A stretch of DNA of 64,000 nt, from contig NZ_JBHTJT010000032.1 in NCBI RefSeq assembly GCF_042676185.1, forward strand, positions 1-64,000, in the 5' to 3' direction. The notes beneath the pieces were generated by a model. That model ran no database searches. It was not told the origin of the DNA and was given only the letters and a program-made list of their open reading frames with translations. Origin of the DNA: Tropicimonas aquimaris (GTDB lineage Bacteria; Pseudomonadota; Alphaproteobacteria; Rhodobacterales; Rhodobacteraceae). Positions 34,701 through 45,367 of the stretch are shown one piece after another (positions within the stretch are counted from its first letter, which is position 1; the number at the start of each line of letters is the position of its first letter). The position numbers and the translations under genes are program-made.

Positions 34701-35117
34701 TCAGGCCCCGACCTGAGGCGGCTCCAGGAATCGCACGCCGTTGATTTTCCAGCCGTCGCCGAGCCGGATCATCTCGTATTCTAGGAGATGCACCCGCCCC
34801 TGCGCGTCACGGATCACCACGCGCTGCAGCGTCCGCGGCCCCTGTGATTCCAGCGCGCCAAAGCTGAGCGCCTCGGGCCGCCAGACCATCGGGTACCCCT
34901 CGCGCACCATCTGGCCAAAGATGTCGGGGGTGCGGAACATCTGCCGGATCATGGGAGAGGCGTGCTCGAACGCCGCCGACAGATCTCCGGTCTCGAAGGC
35001 CGCGATCTGATCGCGGATGACCGCCTCGATATCCGAGGCGCCACTGCCTTGCGCTTGCGGCTGCGCAACCATTCCTGCGAATACGAGGGACAGGACAAGG
35101 GCCTTCAATCGGGTCAT
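34701..35117 (-). CDS. DUF4864 domain exported protein
   Basis: This 138-residue protein has a signal peptide (LKALVLSLVFAGMVAQPQAQG) and a domain with IEAVIRDQIAAFETGDLSAA and GWKINGVRFLEPP near the end, as in DUF4864. The fold resembles NTF2-like proteins that follow a leader; no enzyme function is known. ATG 35117 has AAGGAGG upstream on the minus strand, which decides the start over the longer frame. It is likely periplasmic. Confidence 0.82.
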   Translation of the reverse strand: MTRLKALVLSLVFAGMVAQPQAQGSGASDIEAVIRDQIAAFETGDLSAAFEHASPMIRQMFRTPDIFGQMVREGYPMVWRPEALSFGALESQGPRTLQRVVIRDAQGRVHLLEYEMIRLGDGWKINGVRFLEPPQVGA

Positions 35118-35288
35118 GCGCCGATCCTCCTTGAGAAAAACGATAGACCGGCGTCGGCTCCGGTCAACCGGCCAGGTCCTCGGCAGCACGGCGCAAGGCC
35201 GCCGCCCCTGAATCAGCGGGGTCGCGATACTTGAGACCATATCCCTGCTCCTGTAGCCTGTGCGTTCACCAAACACTTGAAAGCCGAG

Positions 35289-35951
35289 ATGACCGTTTTA
35301 CCCAAGACCGCGCAAATCCCTGAACGCCTGACGACAGAAAAAGCGCCGGGCGCATACAGGTTCCCGCTGCTATCAGCGGCCCTGTGCCTCGTTCTTTCAG
35401 CGGCGCTGGTGGGGTGGGCCGACAGCCTCGGCATCGATGTCTCATCGATTCTCAGGGATCCATCGGCGGAATTCGATGTGCCGCATTATGCCGGAGGCAT
35501 CTCGTTCATCGGAATCGCGCTGCTGATCCTGACAAGCGGTTGCCTCGCGTTGGCAGCAGCGGTGGACCGACCACACCGCAGGCTCTTTCTGCTGGTGAGC
35601 GTGTACTCGATGATGCTGGCGCTGGATGACCATTTCATGATGCACGAGCGCTTCTATCCGAAGTTCGGCATCAGCGAGGAGATGCTCATGGCGGTCTACG
35701 GCGTCATCGGGCTGCTGATCCTGCGCGCTTTGTGGCGCGGGCCTCTGCGGCCATGGATCCAGGGGCTTGGCGTGGCAATCGGGGTCATGGCGCTTGCGGC
35801 GATCGTCGACCAGGTGGGCGCCTCCTACGTCATCGAGGATCTGCTGAAGGTTTCGAGCTTTGCGGCTTGGTTCGGTTTCTGGCTCGCGCTCACGGCGCAC
35901 AGGTTGAGCCCCGTCGCATCCGGCGGAAGCCAGCCCGCGCACCGGCACTGA
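35289..35951 (+). CDS. Hypothetical multi-pass membrane protein
   Basis: This protein of about 220 residues has six hydrophobic segments. A polar motif DDHFMMHERF lies in the middle, between predicted membrane spans, and looks like a possible metal site because of its Asp and His residues. I do not recognise the family. ATG 35289 was chosen; an in-frame TTG at 35277 is less likely. Nothing around it (DUF4864, lysK) suggests a function. Confidence 0.7.
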   Translation: MTVLPKTAQIPERLTTEKAPGAYRFPLLSAALCLVLSAALVGWADSLGIDVSSILRDPSAEFDVPHYAGGISFIGIALLILTSGCLALAAAVDRPHRRLFLLVSVYSMMLALDDHFMMHERFYPKFGISEEMLMAVYGVIGLLILRALWRGPLRPWIQGLGVAIGVMALAAIVDQVGASYVIEDLLKVSSFAAWFGFWLALTAHRLSPVASGGSQPAHRH

Positions 35952-35996
35952 AGGGCAGCGGCCGGCCCGAGGGCCGGCACGCGGTTGCCGGAGAGG

Positions 35997-37580
35997 TCAG
36001 GCGGCCGCGAGTTCGCCGGCCAGGCCTTTCTCGATCAGGGCGATGGTCTCCTCGACACCGTAGAGCGCGATGAAGCCGCCGAAGCGCGGGCCCTGGCTCG
36101 CACCCATCAGCACTTCGTAGATCGCTTTGAACCAGTCGCGAAGCGGCTCGAACCCGTGCTCCTTGCCGACGGCAAAGACGACGCTCTGCAACTCTTCCGC
36201 ATCGAGCCCGCCATCCCAGGCCCGCAGGCGGGCGGCGAGATCCTCGAGCGCGGCGCGCTCCTTCTCGTCGGCGGCACGGAAGACCTTCTCGGGCTTCACG
36301 AAGTCGTTGTAGTAGCGCACGGCGAAGCCGGCCGCCTCGTCGAGCTGCGGGTTGTGCTCCGGGCTGGCATCGGGCGCGTAGCGGCGGATGAAGCCCCAGA
36401 GCGCCTCCTTGTCCTCCGCACCCGCGACCGAGGCGAGGTTCAGCAGCATGGCGAAGTTCACCACCATGTCCGAGGCCGGCACATCCCCGTTGTGGATGTG
36501 GTAGACCGGGTTGTTGAGCTGCGCCTTGGCGTCCTGATCCGGGTAGGCGCGCAGTTGCTGGTGATACTCGTCCACCGCTTTCGGGATCACGTCAAAGAAC
36601 AGCCGCTTGGCGGTTTTGGGCTTGAGATACATGAAGTAGCTCAGCGACTCGGTCGAAGCATAGGTCAGCCATTCGTCGATCGAGATGCCATTGCCGGACG
36701 ACTTGGAGATCTTCTGACCCTTGTCGTCGAGGAACAGCTCGTAGGTGAAATGCTCCGGCGCCTTCTGGCCCAGAATCTCGCAGATCGAATCGTAGATTGG
36801 CGTGTTGGTCGAATGGTCCTTGCCATACATCTCGAAGTCGACGCCGAGGGCCGCCCAGCGGGCGCCGAAGTCCGGCTTCCACTGCAGCTTCACCTGGCCG
36901 CCTGTCACCGGCAGCGTCCACTCGCGCCCGGACTCGTCGTCGAAGGTTATGGTGCCTTCCTTCGCGTCCACGTTCTTCAGCGGAACATAGAGCACGCGCC
37001 CGGTTTCAGGGTGGATCGGCAGGAAAATCGAATAGGACTGCTGACGCTCCTCGCGCAGCGACTTCAGCATGACCTTCATGATGTCGTCATAGCGTTCGGC
37101 GGCGCGCAGCAGCACCTCGTCGAACCGGCCCGACTTGTAATACTCGGTCGCCGAATAGAATTCGTAGTCGAACCCGAAGGTATCGAGGAACCGGCGCAGC
37201 ATCGCGTTGTTGTGATGCCCGAAGCTCTCGAACTCCTCGAACGGGTCCGGCACCGAGGTCAGCGGCATCTGCAGGTGCTCGCGCAGCATCTCCTGGTTGG
37301 GCACGTTGCCCGGTACCTTTCGCATCCCGTCCATGTCGTCGGAGAAGCAGATAAGGCGGGTCGGTATATCCGAGATCACCTCGAAGGCGCGGCGGATCAT
37401 CGTGGTCCGCAGCACCTCGCCGAAGGTGCCGATGTGGGGCAGGCCGGAAGGGCCATAGCCGGTCTCGAACAGCACGTATCCCTTTTCGGGCGGCGCCTTC
37501 TCGTAGCGTTTCAGCACCCGGCGCGCCTCTTCGAAGGGCCAGGCCTTGGAAGTCATTGCAGCTTCGCGCATCTCGGACAT
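35997..37580 (-). CDS. lysK: Lysyl-tRNA synthetase, class I
   Basis: This 527-residue class I enzyme, the type used by many alphaproteobacteria and archaea in place of class II LysS, has the HIGH-like motif as PHIGTFGEV and the KMSKS-like motif as KISKSSGNG. The N-terminal catalytic domain and alpha-helical C-terminal anticodon region are complete. It charges tRNA-Lys in the cytoplasm. The ATG at 37580 opens MSEMREAAM; a further Met eight residues on is possible. Confidence 0.96.
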   Translation of the reverse strand: MSEMREAAMTSKAWPFEEARRVLKRYEKAPPEKGYVLFETGYGPSGLPHIGTFGEVLRTTMIRRAFEVISDIPTRLICFSDDMDGMRKVPGNVPNQEMLREHLQMPLTSVPDPFEEFESFGHHNNAMLRRFLDTFGFDYEFYSATEYYKSGRFDEVLLRAAERYDDIMKVMLKSLREERQQSYSIFLPIHPETGRVLYVPLKNVDAKEGTITFDDESGREWTLPVTGGQVKLQWKPDFGARWAALGVDFEMYGKDHSTNTPIYDSICEILGQKAPEHFTYELFLDDKGQKISKSSGNGISIDEWLTYASTESLSYFMYLKPKTAKRLFFDVIPKAVDEYHQQLRAYPDQDAKAQLNNPVYHIHNGDVPASDMVVNFAMLLNLASVAGAEDKEALWGFIRRYAPDASPEHNPQLDEAAGFAVRYYNDFVKPEKVFRAADEKERAALEDLAARLRAWDGGLDAEELQSVVFAVGKEHGFEPLRDWFKAIYEVLMGASQGPRFGGFIALYGVEETIALIEKGLAGELAAA

Positions 37581-37721
37581 TGAAACGGTCTTTCCTGGTG
37601 AGGCGCGGCCCCATGCCACGCATTGGTGAAGGCCCCGAAGGCCCGACCGGGCCACTCCCTATTGCGAGCCGGGGCTTGCGTCAATAAATCTGCGATCAGT
37701 CAATATTGCGGAGGACCGAAG

Positions 37722-38144
37722 ATGTCGAACGACCCGAACCCGATCTCGCCCCAGGACGCCCTGGTCGCGCTGATGATCGCCACGTCGGTCAGCGACGAGA
37801 ACATCCGCACCTCGGAGCTCGTGACGATCGAACGGATCGTCAACCATCTCCCGGTCTTCGCCGAGTACGACCCCGACCACATTCGGGCCATGGCCAACCT
37901 CGTCTTCGACCTGTTCGAGGAGGAGGATGGGCTCGACGCGCTGTTCGGGCTGGCCGACGACGCGCTTCCGGAACGCCTGCACGAGACGCTCTATGCGCTG
38001 TGCTGCGACGTGGCGGCCGCCGATGGCCGGCTCACCGACCAGGAATTGCGGATGCTCCAGGAGATGCGTCACTACTTCCAGATCCCGCGGCTCAACGCGG
38101 CGGCGATCGAGCGTGGCGCCCGCGCGCGGCACATGACCGTCTGA
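37722..38144 (+). CDS. TerB-like tellurite resistance family protein
   Basis: This 140-residue all-helical protein has the TerB/DjlA-like pattern: ALVALMIATSVSDENIRTSE in the first half and LCCDVAAADGRLTDQELRML in the second, each with an acidic loop. Such proteins may bind metal or partner proteins; the link with tellurite is mostly by name. ATG 37722 has GGAGG 9 bp upstream. It is a single gene, divergent from lysK and convergent with dacB. Confidence 0.82.
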   Translation: MSNDPNPISPQDALVALMIATSVSDENIRTSELVTIERIVNHLPVFAEYDPDHIRAMANLVFDLFEEEDGLDALFGLADDALPERLHETLYALCCDVAAADGRLTDQELRMLQEMRHYFQIPRLNAAAIERGARARHMTV

Positions 38145-38154
38145 GGCCGGCACC

Positions 38155-39663
38155 TCAGGTCGTCATGTCGTAGGTGGTCACCCAGCGGTCGATCAGGCGC
38201 AGCTGCAGGGTCCGGGCCCGGGCCGTCCAGCTTGCCACGCCCTCGGGGCGCTCGCGCTGCTCCACCGGGATCGCGTCCCGCCGCTCGGGGTCGGCCATGA
38301 AGCTGGCAAAGGCCAGCTTGCGGCCGCCGGGCAGGGTGACGTAGCCCGCGAGCGTGCTCACGAAATTCAGCGTGCCGGTCTTGGCCATGATGCTGGCCGG
38401 GTAGCTCTCCATCGGCCGGCCCTTGGCATCCTTCATCCGAATCTCCTTCAGGAGCGGTTCCAGATCCACAGCGGGGCCGAGGTTCACCAGCGCGCGGACC
38501 ATGTCCCGCGTGGTGATCCGGCTCGCCCCGCCGAGGCCCGAATGGTCGACGAGCGCGGGCCTTGGGCTCCCGATCTCGCCACCCAGCCAGTCCGACATCC
38601 GCGCCCCCGACTCCACCAGCGTGGCCGGCACCGGCCCGCGCGCAACCGAAGCGGCCAGACCGACGGCCTCTGCCGTGACGTTGGTCGAGTACTTCAGCAT
38701 GTCCCGCAGCAGCGCCCGCAGATCCTCGCTCTCCACACGGGCAAGCTCTGTTCCCTCGGGCGGCTCGTCGACCGGTTTCGCCGCGCCGAGGTTGATCCCC
38801 TGCCCCTTGGCAAAGCTCTGAAAGACCTCGGCCGTATAGGACTCCGGCTTGCGCACCGGCAGCCAGCGGCTACCGTTCTGCCCGAGCGCGCCACTGGCAA
38901 CCGTCCAGAGATCCGCCGTGCCATCGTCCTCGTAGGTGTAGATCGGGTAGCGGCGCTTGACGATCGCCATCCGCGCCACCCGCACATCGGGCCGGTGGGT
39001 CGCGGAACGGGCGTCCATCGCCGTGTTCCATCCTGCCCCGGCGCGGCGCCATTCGAAATGCACCCGGTTGAAGTTCAGGTTCAGCCCGGAAACCGCCGGG
39101 TTGTAGCCGACCTGGACGGGCTGTTCCGGGTCGATCTCCGTCAGGGTAGGCAAGGCCCGGCTCCAGGTCAGGAACGCGCCCTCGACAGAGGTGACGCCAG
39201 CGGCCTTCAGCTTCATCGCGAGTTCCGCGAGCCGGTCGGTGTCGAGTGTCGGATCGCCCGATCCCATCAGCACCAGATCGCCCTTGAGCACTCCGCCCTC
39301 CACCGGGCCGGTCGCCACGAGCCGGGTCGCGAAGCGGTGCTCCGGTCCCAGCGCATCGAGCGCGTAGAGCGTGGTCAGGGCCTTGGCGACACTGGCCGGG
39401 GGCAGCGGCAGAAGGGGTTTGCGGGTCTCGAGCACCTCACCGGTTTCGGCATCGGCCACGACGAAGCCGACACTCGCCGTTCCAAGATTGGCGCGCTCGA
39501 CGAGGTACTCCGCCGAAGGCACCATCCGCCCGCCCTTGCCACCGGGACGGGGCGCGGGGCGCAGGGAACGCAGCGGCGGCTCGGCAAGCGCGACGCTGGC
39601 GCCGCTGGAGAGCAATCCGGCCAGCACCCATCGGCGTGAAATATGCGTCTTTGGCTTCGACAT
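38155..39663 (-). CDS. dacB: D-alanyl-D-alanine carboxypeptidase/endopeptidase (PBP4 type)
   Basis: This 502-residue exported enzyme of peptidase family S13 has an N-terminus with a twin-arginine-like leader (SRRWVLAGLLSSGASVALA). The active-site motifs are SxxK in PPASVAKAL, SxN in KYSTNVTAEA and KTG in MAKTGTLNF. It trims or cleaves peptidoglycan cross-links in the periplasm. ATG 39663 opens MSKPKTHISRRW. It is not in an obvious operon. Confidence 0.93.
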   Translation of the reverse strand: MSKPKTHISRRWVLAGLLSSGASVALAEPPLRSLRPAPRPGGKGGRMVPSAEYLVERANLGTASVGFVVADAETGEVLETRKPLLPLPPASVAKALTTLYALDALGPEHRFATRLVATGPVEGGVLKGDLVLMGSGDPTLDTDRLAELAMKLKAAGVTSVEGAFLTWSRALPTLTEIDPEQPVQVGYNPAVSGLNLNFNRVHFEWRRAGAGWNTAMDARSATHRPDVRVARMAIVKRRYPIYTYEDDGTADLWTVASGALGQNGSRWLPVRKPESYTAEVFQSFAKGQGINLGAAKPVDEPPEGTELARVESEDLRALLRDMLKYSTNVTAEAVGLAASVARGPVPATLVESGARMSDWLGGEIGSPRPALVDHSGLGGASRITTRDMVRALVNLGPAVDLEPLLKEIRMKDAKGRPMESYPASIMAKTGTLNFVSTLAGYVTLPGGRKLAFASFMADPERRDAIPVEQRERPEGVASWTARARTLQLRLIDRWVTTYDMTT

Positions 39664-39759
39664 GCGACTTTGGTAACCGCTGTCACCCCATCCGGGCAAG
39701 CCATCGAAAGACTGTCTCACCGCATTGTCACGAAGCCACATCCGCGCCGCGGCGCGGCG

Positions 39760-40356
39760 TCACCAATGGCCGCTGGCGCGGAGCTGGGTGGAGGAGATGG
39801 TGCGCATCGGCACGTTGACGAAACACCAGGCCGGGGGCCGCGCCTGCGCCAGTCTCTGGCTCTGCGCGGCGGGAATGCGCCAGCGTTCGTAAAGCGCCGC
39901 GGCGGGCGAGGTCCGTGCGGGCAGCCTGTCTCCGGGGCGGGCGAGCACTCCCACAGGGACCATCTCCATGATCTGCTGCCAGCGGTCCCAGCGATGGAAC
40001 TGAGCCAGGTTGTCCGCCCCCATCAACCAGACGAACCGGGTGCGCGGATAGAGCCTCAGCAGTCGCTCCAGCGTCTCTGCGGTGAAGCGGGTTCCGATCC
40101 GGGCCTCGATGTCGGTGACCTCGACCGCCGGGTGCTGCATCACCGCGCGCGCGGCCTCGAGGCGGCGCTCCATCGGGGCGGGCCCGTCGGCCTTGAGCGG
40201 GTTGCCGGGGCTGACCAGCCACCAGACCCGGTCGAGCCCGAACCGTTTGAGCGCCTCTCGGGTGATGTGGGCATGGCCTGCGTGGGGCGGGTTGAAGGAG
40301 CCTCCCAGCAGACCCACTGCCTGCCCCGGCCCGGCATGGGGAAGTTCGTATCTCAC
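39760..40356 (-). CDS. nadD: Nicotinate-nucleotide adenylyltransferase
   Basis: This 198-residue nucleotidyltransferase of NAD synthesis has the N-terminal motif LLGGSFNPPHAGHAHITRE, with the HxGH catalytic part, and the C-terminal ISSTQLRASG loop. GTG 40356 (then RYELPHAGPGQ) is the best start; a longer frame upstream shows no similarity. It transfers AMP to nicotinate mononucleotide. It is divergent from the protease gene. Confidence 0.95.
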   Translation of the reverse strand: MRYELPHAGPGQAVGLLGGSFNPPHAGHAHITREALKRFGLDRVWWLVSPGNPLKADGPAPMERRLEAARAVMQHPAVEVTDIEARIGTRFTAETLERLLRLYPRTRFVWLMGADNLAQFHRWDRWQQIMEMVPVGVLARPGDRLPARTSPAAALYERWRIPAAQSQRLAQARPPAWCFVNVPMRTISSTQLRASGHW

Positions 40357-40477
40357 ACCCGGACCTCCGACAGCGCATTGACTGCTGCCCCTGATCGGAA
40401 AGAACGCAAGGCATGTCAATCGCAAGCTCTTCCGCGCCGGCTCGACACCGGCCCGGGCGCTGCCTAGGCTCCCGCCC

Positions 40478-41395
40478 ATGTGCGCCCGCCCCTCCCGCTC
40501 CTGGATCCTTCAGACCCTTCTAGCCGGCCTGTGCCTCGCGTTTGCGGCAACGGGCGCCGAAGCGTCGACCAGCGACGACACGGACAGCCCCGCCCGCAAT
40601 GCCGTGGTGCGGGTGGACAAGTGCACCGGCACCCTGATCGGTCCGCGCGAGGTCCTCACCGCGGGCCATTGCTTCACCCACGAGTTCCGCGCCGCCCGGC
40701 CCGCCGGCGCCCCGGATGCGGAATGCCAGGGGCTGGAGGAACAGGCGGAGCTGCAGCGCCGAAGCTGGGAGGATCCCGGCACCTGGTATCCTTCGGGCGG
40801 CCTGCTCCGGGTGAAGCGGGTCTCCTTCGGCAGCACCGCCGCTGACCCGCTGGCGAGCCGCCGGGTGGTGGCCTATGCCCTGCCGCGCTGCGCCGACCTC
40901 GCCCTGCTCCGGCTCGAGGCCCCGCCGCCCGCCGAGGCCGCACGCCCGGTGCCCGTCATGACCGGCGCGCCTGAGGATATCGAGCGCACCTTTGCCCTGC
41001 CGCGGCTGCGCCATGTCGGCTGGGGCATGCCTCGTTTCGCCGATGCTCCGAGCCCGCACCGCCAGTCCGGGCCGGCCGGCTACTGGGGGCACAACACCTG
41101 CCACCTCGCCGCCCTGCCGCCGACCCGCGAAGACAGCCGCCGCATTCTCCCCGGCGACAGCGGCGCGCCGCTGCTGATCGAGCTCGACGGGCGCGAGGTG
41201 CTCGTCGGCGTGCTCTGGGGCGCGGGCATTCCGGATCCGGAGGCCTGCGGCCCGTTCCTGCCGCAACTGCCACAGCGCCACGGCAGCTACACGCCGACCT
41301 TCCGCGGCCCGATCCCCGGCACCGAGGCTACCGACATCGGCGCCTGGCTCCGGCGGATGGTCCCCGAAGCTGAGCACCTGCCGCCACCGGACTGA
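40478..41395 (+). CDS. Exported trypsin-like serine protease
   Basis: This 305-residue protein has a signal peptide (cleavage near GAEAS) and a chymotrypsin-fold domain. The catalytic triad is visible: His in LTAGHCF, Asp in RCADLALLRL and Ser in LPGDSGAPLLI. Cysteines in pairs suggest disulfides in the periplasm or outside. The S1 pocket and substrate cannot be judged. It stands alone, 85 bp before ettA. Confidence 0.88.
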   Translation: MCARPSRSWILQTLLAGLCLAFAATGAEASTSDDTDSPARNAVVRVDKCTGTLIGPREVLTAGHCFTHEFRAARPAGAPDAECQGLEEQAELQRRSWEDPGTWYPSGGLLRVKRVSFGSTAADPLASRRVVAYALPRCADLALLRLEAPPPAEAARPVPVMTGAPEDIERTFALPRLRHVGWGMPRFADAPSPHRQSGPAGYWGHNTCHLAALPPTREDSRRILPGDSGAPLLIELDGREVLVGVLWGAGIPDPEACGPFLPQLPQRHGSYTPTFRGPIPGTEATDIGAWLRRMVPEAEHLPPPD

Positions 41396-41479
41396 CCGCC
41401 CGCAGCCCGGCCCGCCCCCATTGCTCCCCCTGCGCCCCTTGGCTATCAGGGGCGAAACAGCGCATGCACGAGGGCCCCA

Positions 41480-43135
<1,656 letters not shown>

Positions 43136-43160
43136 GCTGGCTTCCGTAGCGATACATAAG

Positions 43161-43198
43161 GCCGCGTTGTTCTCCCCCGGGTGGGCGCGGCTTTTTTT
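43161..43198 (+). terminator. Intrinsic terminator after ettA
   Basis: GCCGCG (43161-43166) pairs with CGCGGC (43186-43191) around a 19-nt GC-rich loop, followed directly by seven T residues. It is 25 bp after the ettA stop and marks the border to an AT-richer segment. Confidence 0.88.
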
Positions 43199-43461
43199 GT
43201 AAGCGCGCTTACCCCAAATCGATGAACAAGCTCCGCGCTACTTTCAACATCGCGAACTCTCCTCACCAAGGAGAGTGGGCGATTGACGCACTATGCTCTT
43301 AATCCTTGATTCCTTCCTAGTTGGGGCGTCTATTTCCGCAAGAAAGGTTCGTTGCTTTGCAGGAGCGATGCCACCGTTAGGACAAATGCCATTCAAATTT
43401 CCCCTGAGTTTTTCGCACAGATCTTAGTCGAGGCGGCAGCACAAGGACCACGAGGTTAACG

Positions 43462-44271
43462 ATGTTACGAATCAACGCACACTATTTGTATGAACTAGGG
43501 CACCGCATTCACGGTGTAACCGAGATCAATATTTTTCCCGGGCCGAATGAGCATCTTCATACTTGCTCTGAGGCACTCGGTTACCTCTATCCAGCACACT
43601 TCGCACTACGCGACTTTATGACAGCTAGCGTCTTCCAGATCCGGACGCTGTTTAACCCGGCTCGCGCGTTTCAAGACGACCTTCAGATTGCGATAGAGCA
43701 CTGCCGTAGAGATGGAGCTGGGAGCGATCTTCCAACCACTGACTTGATATTTAAACTCCAAGAAAGCCACAGAGAATTTGAGGCCGTACTCAAAGCAGAA
43801 CTGTCCAACGCCAACATTTTCCTCGCTCTGCCAAAGGCTGCCTTTGACACATACGCTCTCACGGAAGCCGGGCACAGAGCGTTTTCGCCGGATATTTCCA
43901 CCAAGATACCTGAAGTGATCCCCGACCTAGACTTTGCGATGAAATGCATTGCTTTTGATTTACCGACAGCGGCTGCCTTCCACCTTCATCGAGCACTAGA
44001 AATAATTATCGGAAACTATTGGGATCATGTATCCGACGGAAAGGATCGGCCAAAAAATCAGACACTTGGATCATATATTCACCACCTCGAACAGAGGATT
44101 GACAAAAATGAAGCATTAATTGCATCTCTTAGAGACATCAAGAACCTCCATAGGAACCCCACGATCCACGCCGATCAAACACTAGAAAGCACCGAAGAAG
44201 CCATTGATCTTCAGGGCGGAATTCGGGCAGCTACGACGATAATGCTGCGTGAGATTCCCAACAAGGCATAG
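43462..44271 (+). CDS. AT-rich orphan gene with an HEPN-type RNxxxH motif
   Basis: This 269-residue protein from a gene visibly richer in A and T than its neighbours, with different codon use, looks horizontally acquired. It is mostly helical by sequence. Near the C-terminus LRDIKNLHRNPTIHADQ contains R231-N-x3-H236, the Rx4-6H pattern with a polar residue after Arg that defines HEPN ribonucleases. The helix before it (AAFHLHRALEIIIGNYW) also looks HEPN-like. No antitoxin or nucleotidyltransferase (MNT) partner is adjacent. A GAGG site precedes ATG 43462. HEPN membership is inference from motif; the closest family is not recognised. Confidence 0.7.
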   Translation: MLRINAHYLYELGHRIHGVTEINIFPGPNEHLHTCSEALGYLYPAHFALRDFMTASVFQIRTLFNPARAFQDDLQIAIEHCRRDGAGSDLPTTDLIFKLQESHREFEAVLKAELSNANIFLALPKAAFDTYALTEAGHRAFSPDISTKIPEVIPDLDFAMKCIAFDLPTAAAFHLHRALEIIIGNYWDHVSDGKDRPKNQTLGSYIHHLEQRIDKNEALIASLRDIKNLHRNPTIHADQTLESTEEAIDLQGGIRAATTIMLREIPNKA

Positions 44272-44334
44272 CAAGAAACTATCTTCGCGCATCGCAATCA
44301 AGAACGATCATTGAAGCTACAGAACCTTTCCCCC

Positions 44335-44442
44335 TCAAATCGCAGCCCAATCCGTGAACTGCCACTTGCTCGGCGGGGTGCGGTCGTCGCGGGGGTGGGC
44401 GCGGCGGTCGGGGGATTGCTGGCGGTTGCGCTTGTCGGTCAT
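44335..44442 (-). CDS. 35-residue basic microprotein ending FTDWAAI
   Basis: ATG 44442 lies behind AGGAGAGG at good spacing on the minus strand. The peptide is rich in Arg, Asp, Gln and Pro, is likely disordered, and ends with the residues FTDWAAI. A second small gene at 45019-45156 encodes an unrelated-looking basic, Pro-rich peptide with nearly the same end, FTDWASI. The shared C-terminus and two good ribosome sites argue that both are real genes. I do not recognise the family; the C-terminus may be a binding or degradation tag. Confidence 0.65.
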   Translation of the reverse strand: MTDKRNRQQSPDRRAHPRDDRTPPSKWQFTDWAAI

Positions 44443-44586
44443 CGACCCTCTCCTGGGATTGGCATTGCGGGGACAACGCGAGCGGCGCCGGGAATGTTTC
44501 ACGAAAGTTTCCCGGGCCCGCAGCGCCGCCGCGTCGCATTGCGCTCTCCTGCGGGCGGCGTAGGCTCGAACCGAAAGGAGCCGACC

Positions 44587-44913
44587 ATGCCCTTCCTCGC
44601 CTTCATCGTGAACTGCCCCGACGCCGCGACCGCCGACAAGATCGCCGACGCCCTGCTCTCCCAGAGGCTCGTCGCCTCGGCCAACCGGCATCCGCCGACC
44701 ATCGCCCGTTTCCACTGGCGCGACGAGATCAAGACCGCCGAGCAGCATCCGCTGATGCTCAAGACCCGGCAGGAATTGCGCGACCTCGTCGAGGCCGAGA
44801 TCAACCGCCTGCATCCCTACGAGGTCCCCCCGATCACCCGGGTCTCGATGGAGGCCAGCGTGGCCTACCTGTCCTGGATCGCGGCCGAGACTTCGGGCGA
44901 CAACTCGGGCTAG
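44587..44913 (+). CDS. cutA: CutA-like divalent cation tolerance protein
   Basis: This 108-residue small trimeric-fold protein carries NCPDAATADKIADALLSQRL and ASANRHPPTIARFHWRDEIK early, and HPYEVPPITRVSMEAS near the end, matching the CutA1 pattern. The role of CutA is still unclear; it was linked to copper tolerance. ATG 44587 follows AAAGGAG. It lies between two oppositely directed microprotein genes. Confidence 0.9.
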   Translation: MPFLAFIVNCPDAATADKIADALLSQRLVASANRHPPTIARFHWRDEIKTAEQHPLMLKTRQELRDLVEAEINRLHPYEVPPITRVSMEASVAYLSWIAAETSGDNSG

Positions 44914-45018
44914 GCAGGCCGCCCCGCAGCCCGCCCGATTGCCGCCGCGTCAAAGGCGAGACAAAGCCCTCATTTTGTGCCATACTGATGGTGTTGTTAG
45001 TGTGTAGGAGGTTCTGTA

Positions 45019-45156
45019 ATGCCTGATAAACCCAAATCCCCAAAGCTTGAGAAGAACGCGCCGGTTTCGGCGAAACAACCGCCCCGGCGGACCGAGGCGA
45101 AGCGCCCGGAGAAACCCGCGCCGCGTCCGGTCTTCACGGACTGGGCATCGATCTGA
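45019..45156 (+). CDS. 45-residue Lys/Pro-rich microprotein ending FTDWASI
   Basis: ATG 45019 has AGGAGG 8 bp upstream. The product begins MPDKPKSPKLEKNAPVSAK, is rich in Lys, Arg and Pro without hydrophobic segments, and ends in FTDWASI. That end matches the microprotein at 44335-44442 in six of seven residues, although the bodies differ. It is followed by two stem-loops and the cold-shock gene. It is probably a disordered protein with a short C-terminal interaction motif; function unknown. Confidence 0.7.
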   Translation: MPDKPKSPKLEKNAPVSAKQPPRRTEAKRPEKPAPRPVFTDWASI

Positions 45157-45180
45157 GACGGAATTAACCGCCCGGAAAAG

Positions 45181-45270
45181 CTCCCGGCCGACGCAGCTGA
45201 CTCGAAGATTTTTCTTGCTAGATCGGCCGGGAGTCTCCATATCCCGAAATGCGACCGTTACCGCATTTCG
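45181..45270 (+). promoter_or_regulatory. Two perfect stem-loops in the cold-shock gene leader
   Basis: CTCCCGGCCGA (45181-45191) pairs perfectly with 45223-45233 around a 31-nt loop containing TTTTT. CGAAATGCG (45245-45253) pairs perfectly with CGCATTTCG (45262-45270) around an 8-nt loop. They lie 100-190 bp before the csp start and may form a temperature-sensitive leader. The first could also end the upstream microprotein transcript. Confidence 0.6.
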
Positions 45271-45367
45271 ACCAACTGTCTCCTCTAAGGCTTCAGTCTC
45301 GACTGCTACGACTGACGCCGACGTTGCCGCACTGACGCGGGCAGCGAACCTCAAAGGAGATAGACGG

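Noticed and set aside
44279..44539. 86-codon minus-strand frame overlapping the FTDWAAI microprotein
   Set aside because: No ribosome site and no coding features; the 35-codon frame on the same strand has a far better start.
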